The notes beneath the pieces were generated by a model. It was not told the DNA's origin. It made no database searches and saw nothing but the letters and a program-made list of their open reading frames with translations. Positions 1 to 5,685 of a stretch of 17,288 bases of DNA are shown piece by piece. Source of the stretch: an uncultured Sulfuricurvum sp. Lineage in GTDB: Bacteria > Campylobacterota > Campylobacteria > Campylobacterales > Sulfurimonadaceae. The position numbers and the translations under genes are program-made. Location of the stretch: assembly GCF_937936435.1 (NCBI RefSeq), contig NZ_CALDDG010000121.1, positions 1 through 17,288 of the forward strand, written 5' to 3'. How positions within the stretch are numbered: position 1 is the first letter of the stretch; every line of letters starts with the position of its first letter.

Positions 1-46
1 AGATAAAGGAATGTGACTGGAGTTCAGACGTGTGCTCTTCCGATCT
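1..46 (+). other. Illumina TruSeq adapter remnant (non-genomic)
   Basis: Positions 13-46 read from GTGACTGGAG to CTTCCGATCT, which is the 34-base read-2 end of the TruSeq indexed adapter. The preceding AGAT (1-4) is the end of the adapter stem and 5-12 (AAAGGAAT) sits exactly where the index lies; its reverse complement ATTCCTTT agrees, from memory, with TruSeq index 27. The real genome starts at about base 47. The window is therefore a contig end that was not adapter-trimmed, and nothing in 1-46 should be interpreted biologically. Confidence 0.97.
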
Positions 47-48
47 AA

Positions 49-336
49 AATCGAGAAGAACTCCGCAAAGCAGCAATGAGACGCCGCTCTCAGTCACAAA
101 GGGAAGCATTCGAAAAACTCGAAAGAAACAACCGCCGCAAAGTCAATGCCATGCCCTCCAGCCAATATGAATATCGGACGCTGTTAAATCTGCCGATCGA
201 GGGGATATTGGAGCTGTCTCAGATTAAATCCGCCTATCGAAAAGCTGCCAAACAGGCGCATCCCGATGCCGGAGGTTCTCAGGAGATGTTTATCCGTATC
301 AAAGAGGCGTGCGATGCGCTGATAGAATCGGTATAG
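49..336 (+). CDS. J-domain (DnaJ-like) protein, 5'-truncated by the contig edge
   Basis: This is the C-terminal part of a J-domain co-chaperone-like protein. J domains stimulate the ATPase of DnaK/Hsp70 through their HPD loop. Counting from the ATG at 76, the J domain occupies about residues 30-86, with the segment around YRTLL as helix I, a basic helix II (SAYRKAAKQA), HPD at 62-64 and helix III after GGSQ, reaching the C-terminus. The reading frame is open upstream of the ATG back to base 49 and encodes a charged helical sequence (NREELRKAA) continuous with the RRRSQSQRE stretch. No Shine-Dalgarno precedes ATG 76, so the true start was probably lost at the adapter junction. The stop lies only two bases from the stop of the convergent ydhR-like gene. 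A stand-alone type III J protein is most likely; the partner is unknown. Confidence 0.82.
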   Translation, partial: NREELRKAAMRRRSQSQREAFEKLERNNRRKVNAMPSSQYEYRTLLNLPIEGILELSQIKSAYRKAAKQAHPDAGGSQEMFIRIKEACDALIESV

Positions 337-338
337 AT

Positions 339-641
339 TTACTTTGCCGGAATCGATAACGCACTCAACGCTTCGTTTACCGCAAAAATTTTGCCGCGGA
401 TATCGGTGTATCCGAATGCTTCCAAACGCTCAGTATGTTTTTTCAAATACCGCTCGGCATCTTCTGCATTGTCAAACAAATAGATCCCCCCGGCTTCCTT
501 GGTCGCTTCGTTCTCCGTCCAAAGCTTGGATATAAGCCCTTTCTCCGTAGCAATGTCTTTTGCCAGATCGCTCATTAGAGCACTAAGTTCGTCGCCGAAC
601 GGTCCGTTGTGGGGAAAATCGACTTGCAGAAGGTATCTCAT
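339..641 (-). CDS. ydhR: YdhR-family putative monooxygenase
   Basis: This 100-residue protein closely follows the E. coli YdhR family (dimeric alpha+beta-barrel fold, annotated as putative monooxygenase). Family hallmarks visible are the N-terminal LLQVDFPHNGPFGD, the central KLWTENEATKEAGGIYLF strand and a C-terminal IRGKIFAVNEALS segment; the length equals the usual family length. The substrate is not established; members resemble small oxygenases that act on aromatic or quinone-like compounds without a bound cofactor. The ATG at 641 is preceded by AAGGAG with good spacing. It is transcribed divergently from a MarR-family regulator, with a near-consensus promoter and a palindrome between them, so it is probably the regulator's target. 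Its 3' end is convergent with the J-domain gene. Fold and family are confident; the reaction is inferred. Confidence 0.9.
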   Translation of the reverse strand: MRYLLQVDFPHNGPFGDELSALMSDLAKDIATEKGLISKLWTENEATKEAGGIYLFDNAEDAERYLKKHTERLEAFGYTDIRGKIFAVNEALSALSIPAK

Positions 642-649
642 GTTATACT
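641..649 (+). promoter_or_regulatory. Candidate extended -10 promoter of the marR-type gene
   Basis: TG at 641-642, one base, then TATACT at 644-649 match an extended -10 element. No -35 stands at the usual distance; TTGCAG at 624-629 is too close at 14 bases. The predicted start is near 656, about 50 bases before the ATG at 708. The element overlaps the first codon of the divergent ydhR-like gene. Confidence 0.4.
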
Positions 650-667
650 CCTTGAATGGTTTATAGA

Positions 668-696
668 ATCATAATTCAATAGAACAAAATTGTCAA
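668..696 (-). promoter_or_regulatory. Sigma-70 promoter of the ydhR-like gene
   Basis: On the minus strand TTGACA (691-696) and TATGAT (668-673) are separated by exactly 17 bases: a perfect -35 and a five-of-six -10. The predicted start is near 661, about 20 bases before the ATG at 641. The -35 lies inside the left half of the palindrome at 689-709, so a bound repressor would block polymerase. Confidence 0.75.
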
Positions 697-709
697 CTAG
701 GTTTACAAT
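689..709. promoter_or_regulatory. Candidate MarR operator (imperfect palindrome)
   Basis: The arms ATTGTCAAC (689-697) and GTTTACAAT (701-709) pair at eight of nine positions around a TAG centre. This size and symmetry fit MarR-family operators. The site covers the -35 box of the divergent ydhR-like promoter and the ribosome-binding site and start codon region of the regulator gene, so one dimer could repress ydhR and autoregulate. The assignment is an inference from position and symmetry. Confidence 0.6.
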
Positions 710-1136
710 GTCAATCTGCTTTTTATCGTTAGAGACCAGTAAAATATTTAATCGGCTTATATTGGACGAGCTTACGGCTCAGGGGTTTGAAGGATTGAGC
801 CAAGCCCTAATTATTCTGTTTCCCTATATCGATGAACACAAAGGAATCAATCCAAGCACCCTTGCATCTAAAATCGGATATACCCGACAGGCAATGCACA
901 AAAACCTACTAAAACTTGAAACACTGGGCTATATTCTATTCGAGTCGGGGGAGAATAAAAAAGAAAAAGCCGTTTTACTAACTTCAAAAGGGATGGAATT
1001 AATGAAAATCGCGACGGCATTCATTGAACATACGCAGCAAGAGCTGTCTGAACTTTTAGGTGAACAGGGGCTGAACGAATACATGGAATATCAGTCCAGA
1101 ATCGTATCCCATCTGCATAGTAAAAAACAAATATGA
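708..1136 (+). CDS. MarR-family winged-helix transcriptional regulator
   Basis: This is a 142-residue DNA-binding regulator of MarR type. The N-terminal helices (about 1-30) would form part of the dimer interface, followed by a winged helix: PSTLASKIGYTRQAMHKNLL (about residues 50-70) is the helix-turn-helix with recognition helix, LETLGYILFES plus the basic GENKKEKAVLLTSKG is the beta wing, and two C-terminal helices close the dimer. The ATG at 708 is chosen because TAGG precedes it at a good distance; a TTG at 690 would add six residues but lacks a ribosome-binding site and lies in the operator/promoter region. It is divergent from the ydhR-like gene and shares the palindrome at 689-709. 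MarR proteins commonly respond to phenolic ligands or oxidation; no cysteine-based sensor is obvious apart from one Cys near the N-terminus. The ligand is unknown. Confidence 0.82.
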   Translation: MSICFLSLETSKIFNRLILDELTAQGFEGLSQALIILFPYIDEHKGINPSTLASKIGYTRQAMHKNLLKLETLGYILFESGENKKEKAVLLTSKGMELMKIATAFIEHTQQELSELLGEQGLNEYMEYQSRIVSHLHSKKQI

Positions 1137-1194
1137 CAATAATACGTCGCGTTACATTCGTTAACAATACCTCCCTCCAAGAGTCTCATTAATA

Positions 1195-1203
1195 TGCTAT
1201 AGT
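1195..1203 (+). promoter_or_regulatory. Candidate extended -10 promoter of the His-rich exported protein
   Basis: TG (1195-1196), one base, then TATAGT (1198-1203) give an extended -10 with no good -35 at 17 bases. The predicted start is near 1210, about 25 bases before the ATG at 1235, which is preceded by the strong ribosome-binding site AAAGAGG. The rest of the gap from 1137 shows nothing else. Confidence 0.45.
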
Positions 1204-1234
1204 AAGACATCCATAAAGATTGAAAAGAGGTATT

Positions 1235-1666
1235 ATGAAACGCTTTCTTTTAACAGCCGCAATGTCCGTTGCGGCTATCACTACTTCAACCCTTGCCGCT
1301 GATGTCGGTGTCTCCGTCAGTATCGGTCAACCGGGTTTTTACGGTCAGATTGATATCGGCAATTTCCCGCAGCCTAGACTCGTTTACGCTCAACCGATCG
1401 TCATTGACCGCGGAGTACCGATGGGACGGGCTCCGATCTATCTGCGTGTTCCACCCGGACATGCCAAACATTGGAGCAAACACTGCCATGAATATCATGC
1501 CTGTAATCAACGCGTCTATTTTGTACATGATGACTGGTATGAACGCGAATACGTTCCGCGCTACCAAGAACAGCATCGTGATCACAGAAATGACAGAGGG
1601 GATGACCATCGCGGAAATGAACACGGTAAGAAAAACCATGATGACCGGGGACACGGCAATCATTAA
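1235..1666 (+). CDS. Exported protein with His/Asp/Arg-rich C-terminal tail, unknown function
   Basis: This 143-residue protein starts with a clear Sec signal peptide (MKRFLLTAAMSVAAITTSTLA, cleavage around residue 21-22), so it acts in the periplasm or outside. The mature part has a beta-rich start (VGVSVSIGQPGFYGQIDIG), a Pro/Val-rich middle, and a conserved-looking block around HAKHWSKHCHEYHACNQRVYF with two Cys that could form a disulfide or bind metal. The last 30-35 residues are low complexity with seven His among Asp, Arg and Gly. Similar short exported proteins occur widely in proteobacteria without assigned function, as far as I recall. The ATG at 1235 is chosen because AAAGAGG lies just upstream; a TTG at 1220 would put a ribosome-binding site inside the gene. 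Metal binding by the tail is a guess. Two other frames are open here too because of the biased composition, but this frame alone has a signal peptide and ribosome-binding site. Confidence 0.8.
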   Translation: MKRFLLTAAMSVAAITTSTLAADVGVSVSIGQPGFYGQIDIGNFPQPRLVYAQPIVIDRGVPMGRAPIYLRVPPGHAKHWSKHCHEYHACNQRVYFVHDDWYEREYVPRYQEQHRDHRNDRGDDHRGNEHGKKNHDDRGHGNH

Positions 1667-1683
1667 CGCATAAACCGCATTTT

Positions 1684-1712
1684 GTACTTTTCTTTTTTAG
1701 GAAGAAAAGTAC
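1684..1712. terminator. Perfect 11-bp inverted repeat between convergent genes (possible bidirectional terminator)
   Basis: GTACTTTTCTT (1684-1694) and AAGAAAAGTAC (1702-1712) form a perfect 11-bp stem with a 7-base loop. It lies 17 bases after the stop of the His-rich protein gene and 7 bases after the stop of the convergent ferredoxin gene, the place for a shared terminator. No uridine tract follows on either strand, so a dispersed repeat element remains possible. Confidence 0.45.
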
Positions 1713-1719
1713 GCCGCCA

Positions 1720-2109
1720 TCAATTATAAAGTTTCAGCGTCTCTCCCACACTCACCCGTTTTGTCCTTTCATCCATCGTAATCGCTTCACGCCACGGCAT
1801 CGGACTCACCTCCGGCGACATCAGCCCTTTGCTCTTATGGACACGGATCACATACTCGCCGCTGTTGACAAAATAATCGTTATATTCAGGAATGTAGGGC
1901 ATATCCCAGACGATACATCCCTCTGTCGGACAGACATCGGCACATTTTGGGACGGCAGAATCGACGCACTCGATGCATTTTTCAGGTTTGACATAGGTAT
2001 ATTCCCCGTCGCTCAGCGGGGAATCGTCGGCACTCACGATCGCCGTCGCCGGACATTCATCGATGCACGCATCGCAGTTAATACACAAGTCGGTAATAAG
2101 AACAGCCAT
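1720..2109 (-). CDS. 2[4Fe-4S] ferredoxin, Allochromatium/YfhL type
   Basis: This is a 129-residue electron-transfer protein with two [4Fe-4S] clusters. The first motif is CINCDACIDECP (Cys 9, 12, 15, 19). The second is expanded: Cys 45, Cys 48, an eight-residue insert, then Cys 56, Cys 60-Pro. The C-x2-C-x8-C-x3-C-P spacing and a long C-terminal extension are typical of the Allochromatium vinosum-type (Alvin/YfhL) ferredoxins, which have very low-potential clusters. By family rule, cluster I would use Cys 9, 12, 15 and 60, and cluster II Cys 45, 48, 56 and 19. An extra Cys 65 follows. The ATG at 2109 is preferred over one at 2121 because GGAG sits six bases upstream of it. A promoter lies upstream in the end of the neighbouring gene, so it is probably transcribed alone. 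The partner enzyme is not visible. Confidence 0.9.
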   Translation of the reverse strand: MAVLITDLCINCDACIDECPATAIVSADDSPLSDGEYTYVKPEKCIECVDSAVPKCADVCPTEGCIVWDMPYIPEYNDYFVNSGEYVIRVHKSKGLMSPEVSPMPWREAITMDERTKRVSVGETLKLYN

Positions 2110-2147
2110 AACACACTCCATACATATATCTATTACCTATGATATAC

Positions 2148-2175
2148 ATTATATGTTCTTATTAAAATAGCTCAA
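2148..2175 (-). promoter_or_regulatory. Candidate promoter of the ferredoxin gene
   Basis: On the minus strand a perfect TATAAT (2148-2153) follows TTGAGC (2170-2175) with a 16-base spacer. The -35 lies in the last codons of the upstream receiver-like gene. The predicted start is near 2141, giving a leader of about 30 bases before the ATG at 2109. Confidence 0.5.
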
Positions 2176-3847
2176 AATCGTCATCGTCATTCGCAACGGC
2201 AGTTGGTTCCGGAGGAAAAAACAACGCCTCAACTTGATACGAAGAGCTAAGAATCGAACTGTCCAGATAATTGATATCCGGAGCTGCTTGCTGTTCAAAC
2301 ACCGTCGTCTTCCATACGGTTAAATCGTCAAAAATACTGACAAGCAAAATCCGAAGCTTCGACAGATCGATCCCCTCATGATTTTGAAGCCCTTCCAGAA
2401 GGTTTTCAATTTTGAACAATGTCAGAGCAATCGCCTGAAACTCGTAAAAACTGTTTTGTAAGATTTCACGGTATTCGCGGATAAATCCGATCATGATTTT
2501 GCGTGTCGATTCCTGAGCCAAATTCTCTTTATCAGCCAAGAGTCCTACAATCTCGGCAATCGCGTCATCCATGAGGTGAAGCTCTTCCTCGATATTCTCC
2601 AGCCCGCCCATATCCTGAATGTATTCCGAAGCGGTATAGTGCGCGGTTCCGTATTCGTTATGCAGCAGTTTTTCGACCTGAAGCCCATCAGGAAGAGATG
2701 GGGACGTATACTCCTGCGCTACCTCTTCTTTTCCTAAAATGATCGATATCATCTCAGCATCCCGCTTTACGGAAATGTCAGAATATTTGTGCCACTCTCG
2801 TTCCGTAAATAACCGTAGAGCCTCACTTTTATTCATAGCTTGCGGCGTTATCGAGACGAAGAATGTTTCCGTACCCTCTTCAAACCGTAGATACGCATTA
2901 TGCGATTCGATCACACATAGAAGCAAACATTCCTGAACGACGTCCAAATAAATACTGATCGTTTCATCACCGAAATGAGGATTTTTTAACAACATGCCGC
3001 TGACATCCTCCCAAAAAGGGATAATATCTTTATAGCTTTGGAGAAATCTGCGGTTCTCATCGTAGGTTTCACGCAAATAGCCGACAATCTCCGGACGTAT
3101 CCCCTCCATCGGCGGCATCGATCCGCTAATCACGTTCGGGGTATTGAGATGATATTCAAGCCGAAATACGGACGAAACGATCTCTTCTTCGAGAGTTTCG
3201 GGAGAATACACATTTTTAAGCAACCTCAAAATCGGTTTGGCAAAGCGCATATTCGTATAAAACTCGACGAGTTTGGCATAGTCTTGCGTCGTAAAAGTAG
3301 TAGAGAGAATAGCGGAAGCGAATTTGATATCTGAAACGGTCTCATTTGAAAGTCCCGGATAATGGGCGAGCACATAGGTCAGGTATATCCGCATCCGCTG
3401 CTCAAATTTTTTTGAATCGGCAAAAAGCAACAACGATTTGACGAACCGATGGGTATAGCTCCCTAAATTCGGATTCCATTTGTTGAGCTCGGCTTCGACG
3501 GTTCGTATCAGTGCGGCATTATCGAAGTTGGCATGTATGCAGCGCTTGATGTTAAAGGTGTATAGTTTTTGTTTTGTCGACAACGATTCTTCATCTTCGG
3601 ATGAACCTCCGATAGCGATTACGGGGACATCGATCAGGATAAAGTCATTGTTTAATGCATTATGAAAGGCATTGTTTGCTTTTCGAAGCGCTTTATAATC
3701 GGAGACAATCAAATGGGGAACAGCAGAACGGATACTCTCCATCGCATCTTCAAGTTCCAAACATACGACGCTATCATACTGTTTGCCGAGTTGTTGTGCG
3801 ATAAGATTCGGATCCACTTCCAGCGTATAAATGAGTATTTTTTTCAT
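2162..3847 (-). CDS. 561-residue protein with receiver-like N-terminal domain, function unknown
   Basis: Residues 1 to about 125 read like a CheY-type receiver domain: hydrophobic strand ILIYTLE, strand LIVSD with an aspartate at 50 at the phospho-acceptor place, then strand DVPVIAIGG. The acidic pair expected after strand 1 is weak (only Glu10/Asp12), and the Lys-Pro after strand 5 is missing, so phosphorylation is uncertain and a pseudo-receiver is possible. Residues 130-540 are mostly helical with no domain I recognise: no GGDEF, EAL, HD or histidine-kinase motifs. The C-terminus is strongly acidic (a DDDDFELF end). No Shine-Dalgarno precedes the ATG, and a TATAAT ends only seven bases upstream, which suggests a leaderless message. 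The gene stands alone between the haem-binding-domain gene and the ferredoxin gene, both on the same strand. A signalling or scaffold role is an inference from the N-terminus only. Confidence 0.75.
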   Translation of the reverse strand: MKKILIYTLEVDPNLIAQQLGKQYDSVVCLELEDAMESIRSAVPHLIVSDYKALRKANNAFHNALNNDFILIDVPVIAIGGSSEDEESLSTKQKLYTFNIKRCIHANFDNAALIRTVEAELNKWNPNLGSYTHRFVKSLLLFADSKKFEQRMRIYLTYVLAHYPGLSNETVSDIKFASAILSTTFTTQDYAKLVEFYTNMRFAKPILRLLKNVYSPETLEEEIVSSVFRLEYHLNTPNVISGSMPPMEGIRPEIVGYLRETYDENRRFLQSYKDIIPFWEDVSGMLLKNPHFGDETISIYLDVVQECLLLCVIESHNAYLRFEEGTETFFVSITPQAMNKSEALRLFTEREWHKYSDISVKRDAEMISIILGKEEVAQEYTSPSLPDGLQVEKLLHNEYGTAHYTASEYIQDMGGLENIEEELHLMDDAIAEIVGLLADKENLAQESTRKIMIGFIREYREILQNSFYEFQAIALTLFKIENLLEGLQNHEGIDLSKLRILLVSIFDDLTVWKTTVFEQQAAPDINYLDSSILSSSYQVEALFFPPEPTAVANDDDDFELF

Positions 3848-3854
3848 ACCGAAG

Positions 3855-3860
3855 ATTATA
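3855..3860 (-). promoter_or_regulatory. -10 box placing a transcription start at the ATG (leaderless candidate)
   Basis: A perfect TATAAT on the minus strand ends seven bases before the ATG of the receiver-like gene, so transcription would begin at or next to the first codon. No -35 is recognisable at 17 bases and no ribosome-binding site is present. Confidence 0.45.
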
Positions 3861-3904
3861 CATGAAAAACGATACCCAACGAAAGAAATTGATAGAAATT
3901 CTCA

Positions 3905-3921
3905 ATTTTTACAATAAAAAT
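3905..3921. terminator. Weak AT-only inverted repeat
   Basis: ATTTTTA (3905-3911) and TAAAAAT (3915-3921) pair perfectly around a three-base loop, 24 bases after the stop of the haem-binding-domain gene. The stem has no G-C pair, so it would be weak; it is listed only because it is the sole structure in the 98-base gap 3848-3945 that could end that transcript. Confidence 0.2.
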
Positions 3922-3945
3922 GTGATACGACTCTTTTTCGTTCTC

Positions 3946-4386
3946 TTATGAACGTTGTATTTTCTGAATCTCTTCATCGAAGAAATGTTCCAGAATTTGT
4001 TTCTCTTTTGAGTTCAAGACGGCATTTTTATGCATCAAAAGATATTCGCTTTTAGGCATCATCGCATTATTGATTACCTGCTTGGCACGTTCCAACCGTT
4101 GGAGCTTGATCGCCGGATCGATATTCGCCCAGTTGGAAAAATCGAGGGCTTTGCGTCCGCTTTGGATATTGTTCGACATTACCCATGATACCGGGGCTAC
4201 ATTGTGATACCACGGATATTTTGTTTCGTTCGAATGGCAATCGTAACAGGAATTTTTGAGAACACCCATGACATGTGCGTCGGTATTTAACGCCACTTTC
4301 TCATCGACGGCCGGATTATGAAAATCGGGTCTTATAAACTGTATTGCTACGACAAAGCCGACTACGACAAAGACTATTTTTTTCAT
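3946..4386 (-). CDS. Haem-binding-domain protein (CxxCH), periplasmic, membrane-anchored
   Basis: This 146-residue protein begins with a hydrophobic N-terminal segment (KIVFVVVGFVVAIQF, about residues 3-17) that serves as signal anchor, so the rest lies in the periplasm. CYDCH at 47-51 is a c-type haem attachment motif. The following NETKYPWYHNVAPVSWVMSN and the later alpha-helical LDFSNW plus MMPKSEY segments match the small 'haem_bd' family (Pfam Haem_bd), single-haem proteins of unclear role, often next to redox or stress genes. Met/His candidates for the distal ligand include the MMP motif near residue 110, typical of c-type haem proteins. The ATG at 4386 has a weak AGGG upstream. It is divergent from the transglutaminase-like gene. 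Family is fairly confident; the electron partner is unknown. Confidence 0.85.
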   Translation of the reverse strand: MKKIVFVVVGFVVAIQFIRPDFHNPAVDEKVALNTDAHVMGVLKNSCYDCHSNETKYPWYHNVAPVSWVMSNNIQSGRKALDFSNWANIDPAIKLQRLERAKQVINNAMMPKSEYLLMHKNAVLNSKEKQILEHFFDEEIQKIQRS

Positions 4387-4489
4387 TCTATTTACCCTGG
4401 ATTAATATGACTCGAAATCATACACGGTAAAAGTAACCGAATAATCCGAATCATCAAAATAATAAATATATATTTGAACTTCAATCAAG

Positions 4490-4495
4490 TATAAT
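4490..4495 (+). promoter_or_regulatory. Candidate -10 box in the 177-base divergent intergenic region
   Basis: TATAAT at 4490-4495 is followed by a very AT-rich stretch and would start transcription near 4502, about 60 bases before the ATG at 4564. A TTGAAC at 4474-4479 is too close to be its -35. The opposite strand (toward the haem-binding-domain gene) offers only a TATGAT near 4419. No other structure was seen between 4387 and 4563. Confidence 0.35.
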
Positions 4496-4563
4496 AATAT
4501 TTTAAATAATTATTAGTTTTAAAATATGATAATGACTGCAGACATCTTCTCTTAGGAATATCA

Positions 4564-5208
4564 ATGAGTTTTTTTAATCGACGCCTTTTATACCGTATCG
4601 GATTGTATAGCACCGCCGGAATCATTGCCTATTCCATTTATGCCAGAGCCAACATTCCTCCCGAAACCGACGAGGAATACTGCAAACGAAAAGGGATGGT
4701 CAAAATACACGATCAATTCTATAAATACGACGTCTATGAACACGGCGAAATGAAACCGTTTGTCGACCTTCTAACCGATGGATGCGACGGAGACAGTTTT
4801 TGCGACATCGACCGTGCCTATCAATATGTCCTGAAGATTCCGTACAAAGAGAGTACGCAGAGCCGAACCCCTGCCGACGTCATCAATCAAAACGGAGGAG
4901 ACTGTGATGAGAAATCGTTTTTGTTGGCGACGCTGCTGCTGCAAAAACATTATCGCTGTCTATTGATCATGACAAAAGAGCATGCCTTTCTCACAATACA
5001 TTTGCCGGATGAGAGCAAAATACGACGCCCTAATGCCTATGTGACATTTGAGGGGGAAAAATACTATTTTGCGGAAACGACGCTGCCTCACGGATATATC
5101 GGACAATATAATAACATCCGAGAACAAGAAGTTGAAGGAGTATTCGATATGACGAGCAAAGAAGAAATACCGTCGGATAAAATCAGTTTTTTCACGCCTC
5201 ATACATAA
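4564..5208 (+). CDS. Transglutaminase-like cysteine-peptidase-fold protein
   Basis: This 214-residue protein has an N-terminal hydrophobic stretch (about residues 9-26), likely a membrane anchor or uncleaved signal. The soluble part carries a transglutaminase-like core: RTPADVINQNGGDCDEKSFL gives the nucleophile Cys 114 in the G-D-C-D-E-K-S context, KEHAFLTIHL gives His 140, and the acidic residue after YYFA (Glu 171) could complete the triad. This order matches bacterial transglutaminase-like peptidases, which cleave proteins or amide bonds in the periplasm or at the membrane. Three additional Cys (40, 74, 80) lie before the core and may form a disulfide. TAGGA precedes the ATG. It is convergent with the small membrane-protein gene with a ten-base gap. 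The substrate is unknown. Confidence 0.75.
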   Translation: MSFFNRRLLYRIGLYSTAGIIAYSIYARANIPPETDEEYCKRKGMVKIHDQFYKYDVYEHGEMKPFVDLLTDGCDGDSFCDIDRAYQYVLKIPYKESTQSRTPADVINQNGGDCDEKSFLLATLLLQKHYRCLLIMTKEHAFLTIHLPDESKIRRPNAYVTFEGEKYYFAETTLPHGYIGQYNNIREQEVEGVFDMTSKEEIPSDKISFFTPHT

Positions 5209-5218
5209 CAATTACTTT

Positions 5219-5599
5219 TTAGCATCCACGTGTCCGCATCGTCTCCTGCGCATCAAGATCGATACATATCTGACGAGGTTTGAGTACAAAACGGTAGTAG
5301 AGCAGATACAACAACAACCCGAAATAGGTCAAAGCACCCACCGAGATAAAAAGAATTCCGATATTGAAATGTTTTTTTTCAACCGTCAGAGAGTGTAAAG
5401 AGCGTTCGATACGGGTATAGCCGTTTTGATAAAACATCTCATCGATCCGATCCATTTTTTCACTCTCCGTCAAATCGGCACTGCTTGTTTGTCTTATGTA
5501 TTCCCGAAAAATATCAAGATTTTGTGCGTAATTACGACGATCCCAAAAATAGACCGCAATGCCCAATGGCAGTATGAACATCATGATGATCGTACTCAC
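5219..5599 (-). CDS. Small membrane protein with two predicted transmembrane helices, unknown
   Basis: I do not recognise this 126-residue protein. Helix 1 (about residues 3-19) starts at the N-terminus and is followed by a polar, partly charged segment of about 58 residues; helix 2 covers about 78-103; a short basic/polar tail with two Cys ends it. A hairpin topology with both ends on the same side is likely. The start is GTG at 5599, supported by GAGGAG six bases upstream; ATGs at codons 6 and 7 lack this. An extended -10 promoter lies just upstream, so it is separate from the T6SS operon on the same strand. No T6SS role can be claimed. Confidence 0.65.
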   Translation of the reverse strand: MSTIIMMFILPLGIAVYFWDRRNYAQNLDIFREYIRQTSSADLTESEKMDRIDEMFYQNGYTRIERSLHSLTVEKKHFNIGILFISVGALTYFGLLLYLLYYRFVLKPRQICIDLDAQETMRTRGC

Positions 5600-5626
5600 G
5601 GCCTACTCCTCGTATCTTATCGGGAG

Positions 5627-5635
5627 ATTATAGCA
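5627..5635 (-). promoter_or_regulatory. Extended -10 promoter of the small membrane-protein gene
   Basis: On the minus strand TGCTATAAT gives a perfect extended -10 (TGnTATAAT). No -35 is present at 17 bases. The predicted start is near 5619, about 20 bases before the GTG start, leaving room for the GAGGAG ribosome-binding site. Confidence 0.55.
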
Positions 5636-5685
5636 TCGATAACACGGAAGTATTGTTTGTTTAGAGTGACTCTATTGCAGGAGTA

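Noticed and set aside
1269..1673. Open frames of 134 codons (plus) and 125 codons (minus, 1286-1663) over the His-rich protein gene
   Set aside because: The region's biased composition leaves several frames open; only the 1235-1666 frame has a ribosome-binding site and signal peptide.
1720..5599. The ferredoxin, haem-binding, transglutaminase-like and membrane-protein genes as one functional system
   Set aside because: They lie on both strands, most have their own promoter candidates, and no shared pathway is evident; co-location alone is not enough.
5663..5673. Palindrome AGAGTGACTCT after the DUF2169 gene as a terminator
   Set aside because: A 5-bp stem with a one-base loop cannot form a stable hairpin and no uridine tract follows.
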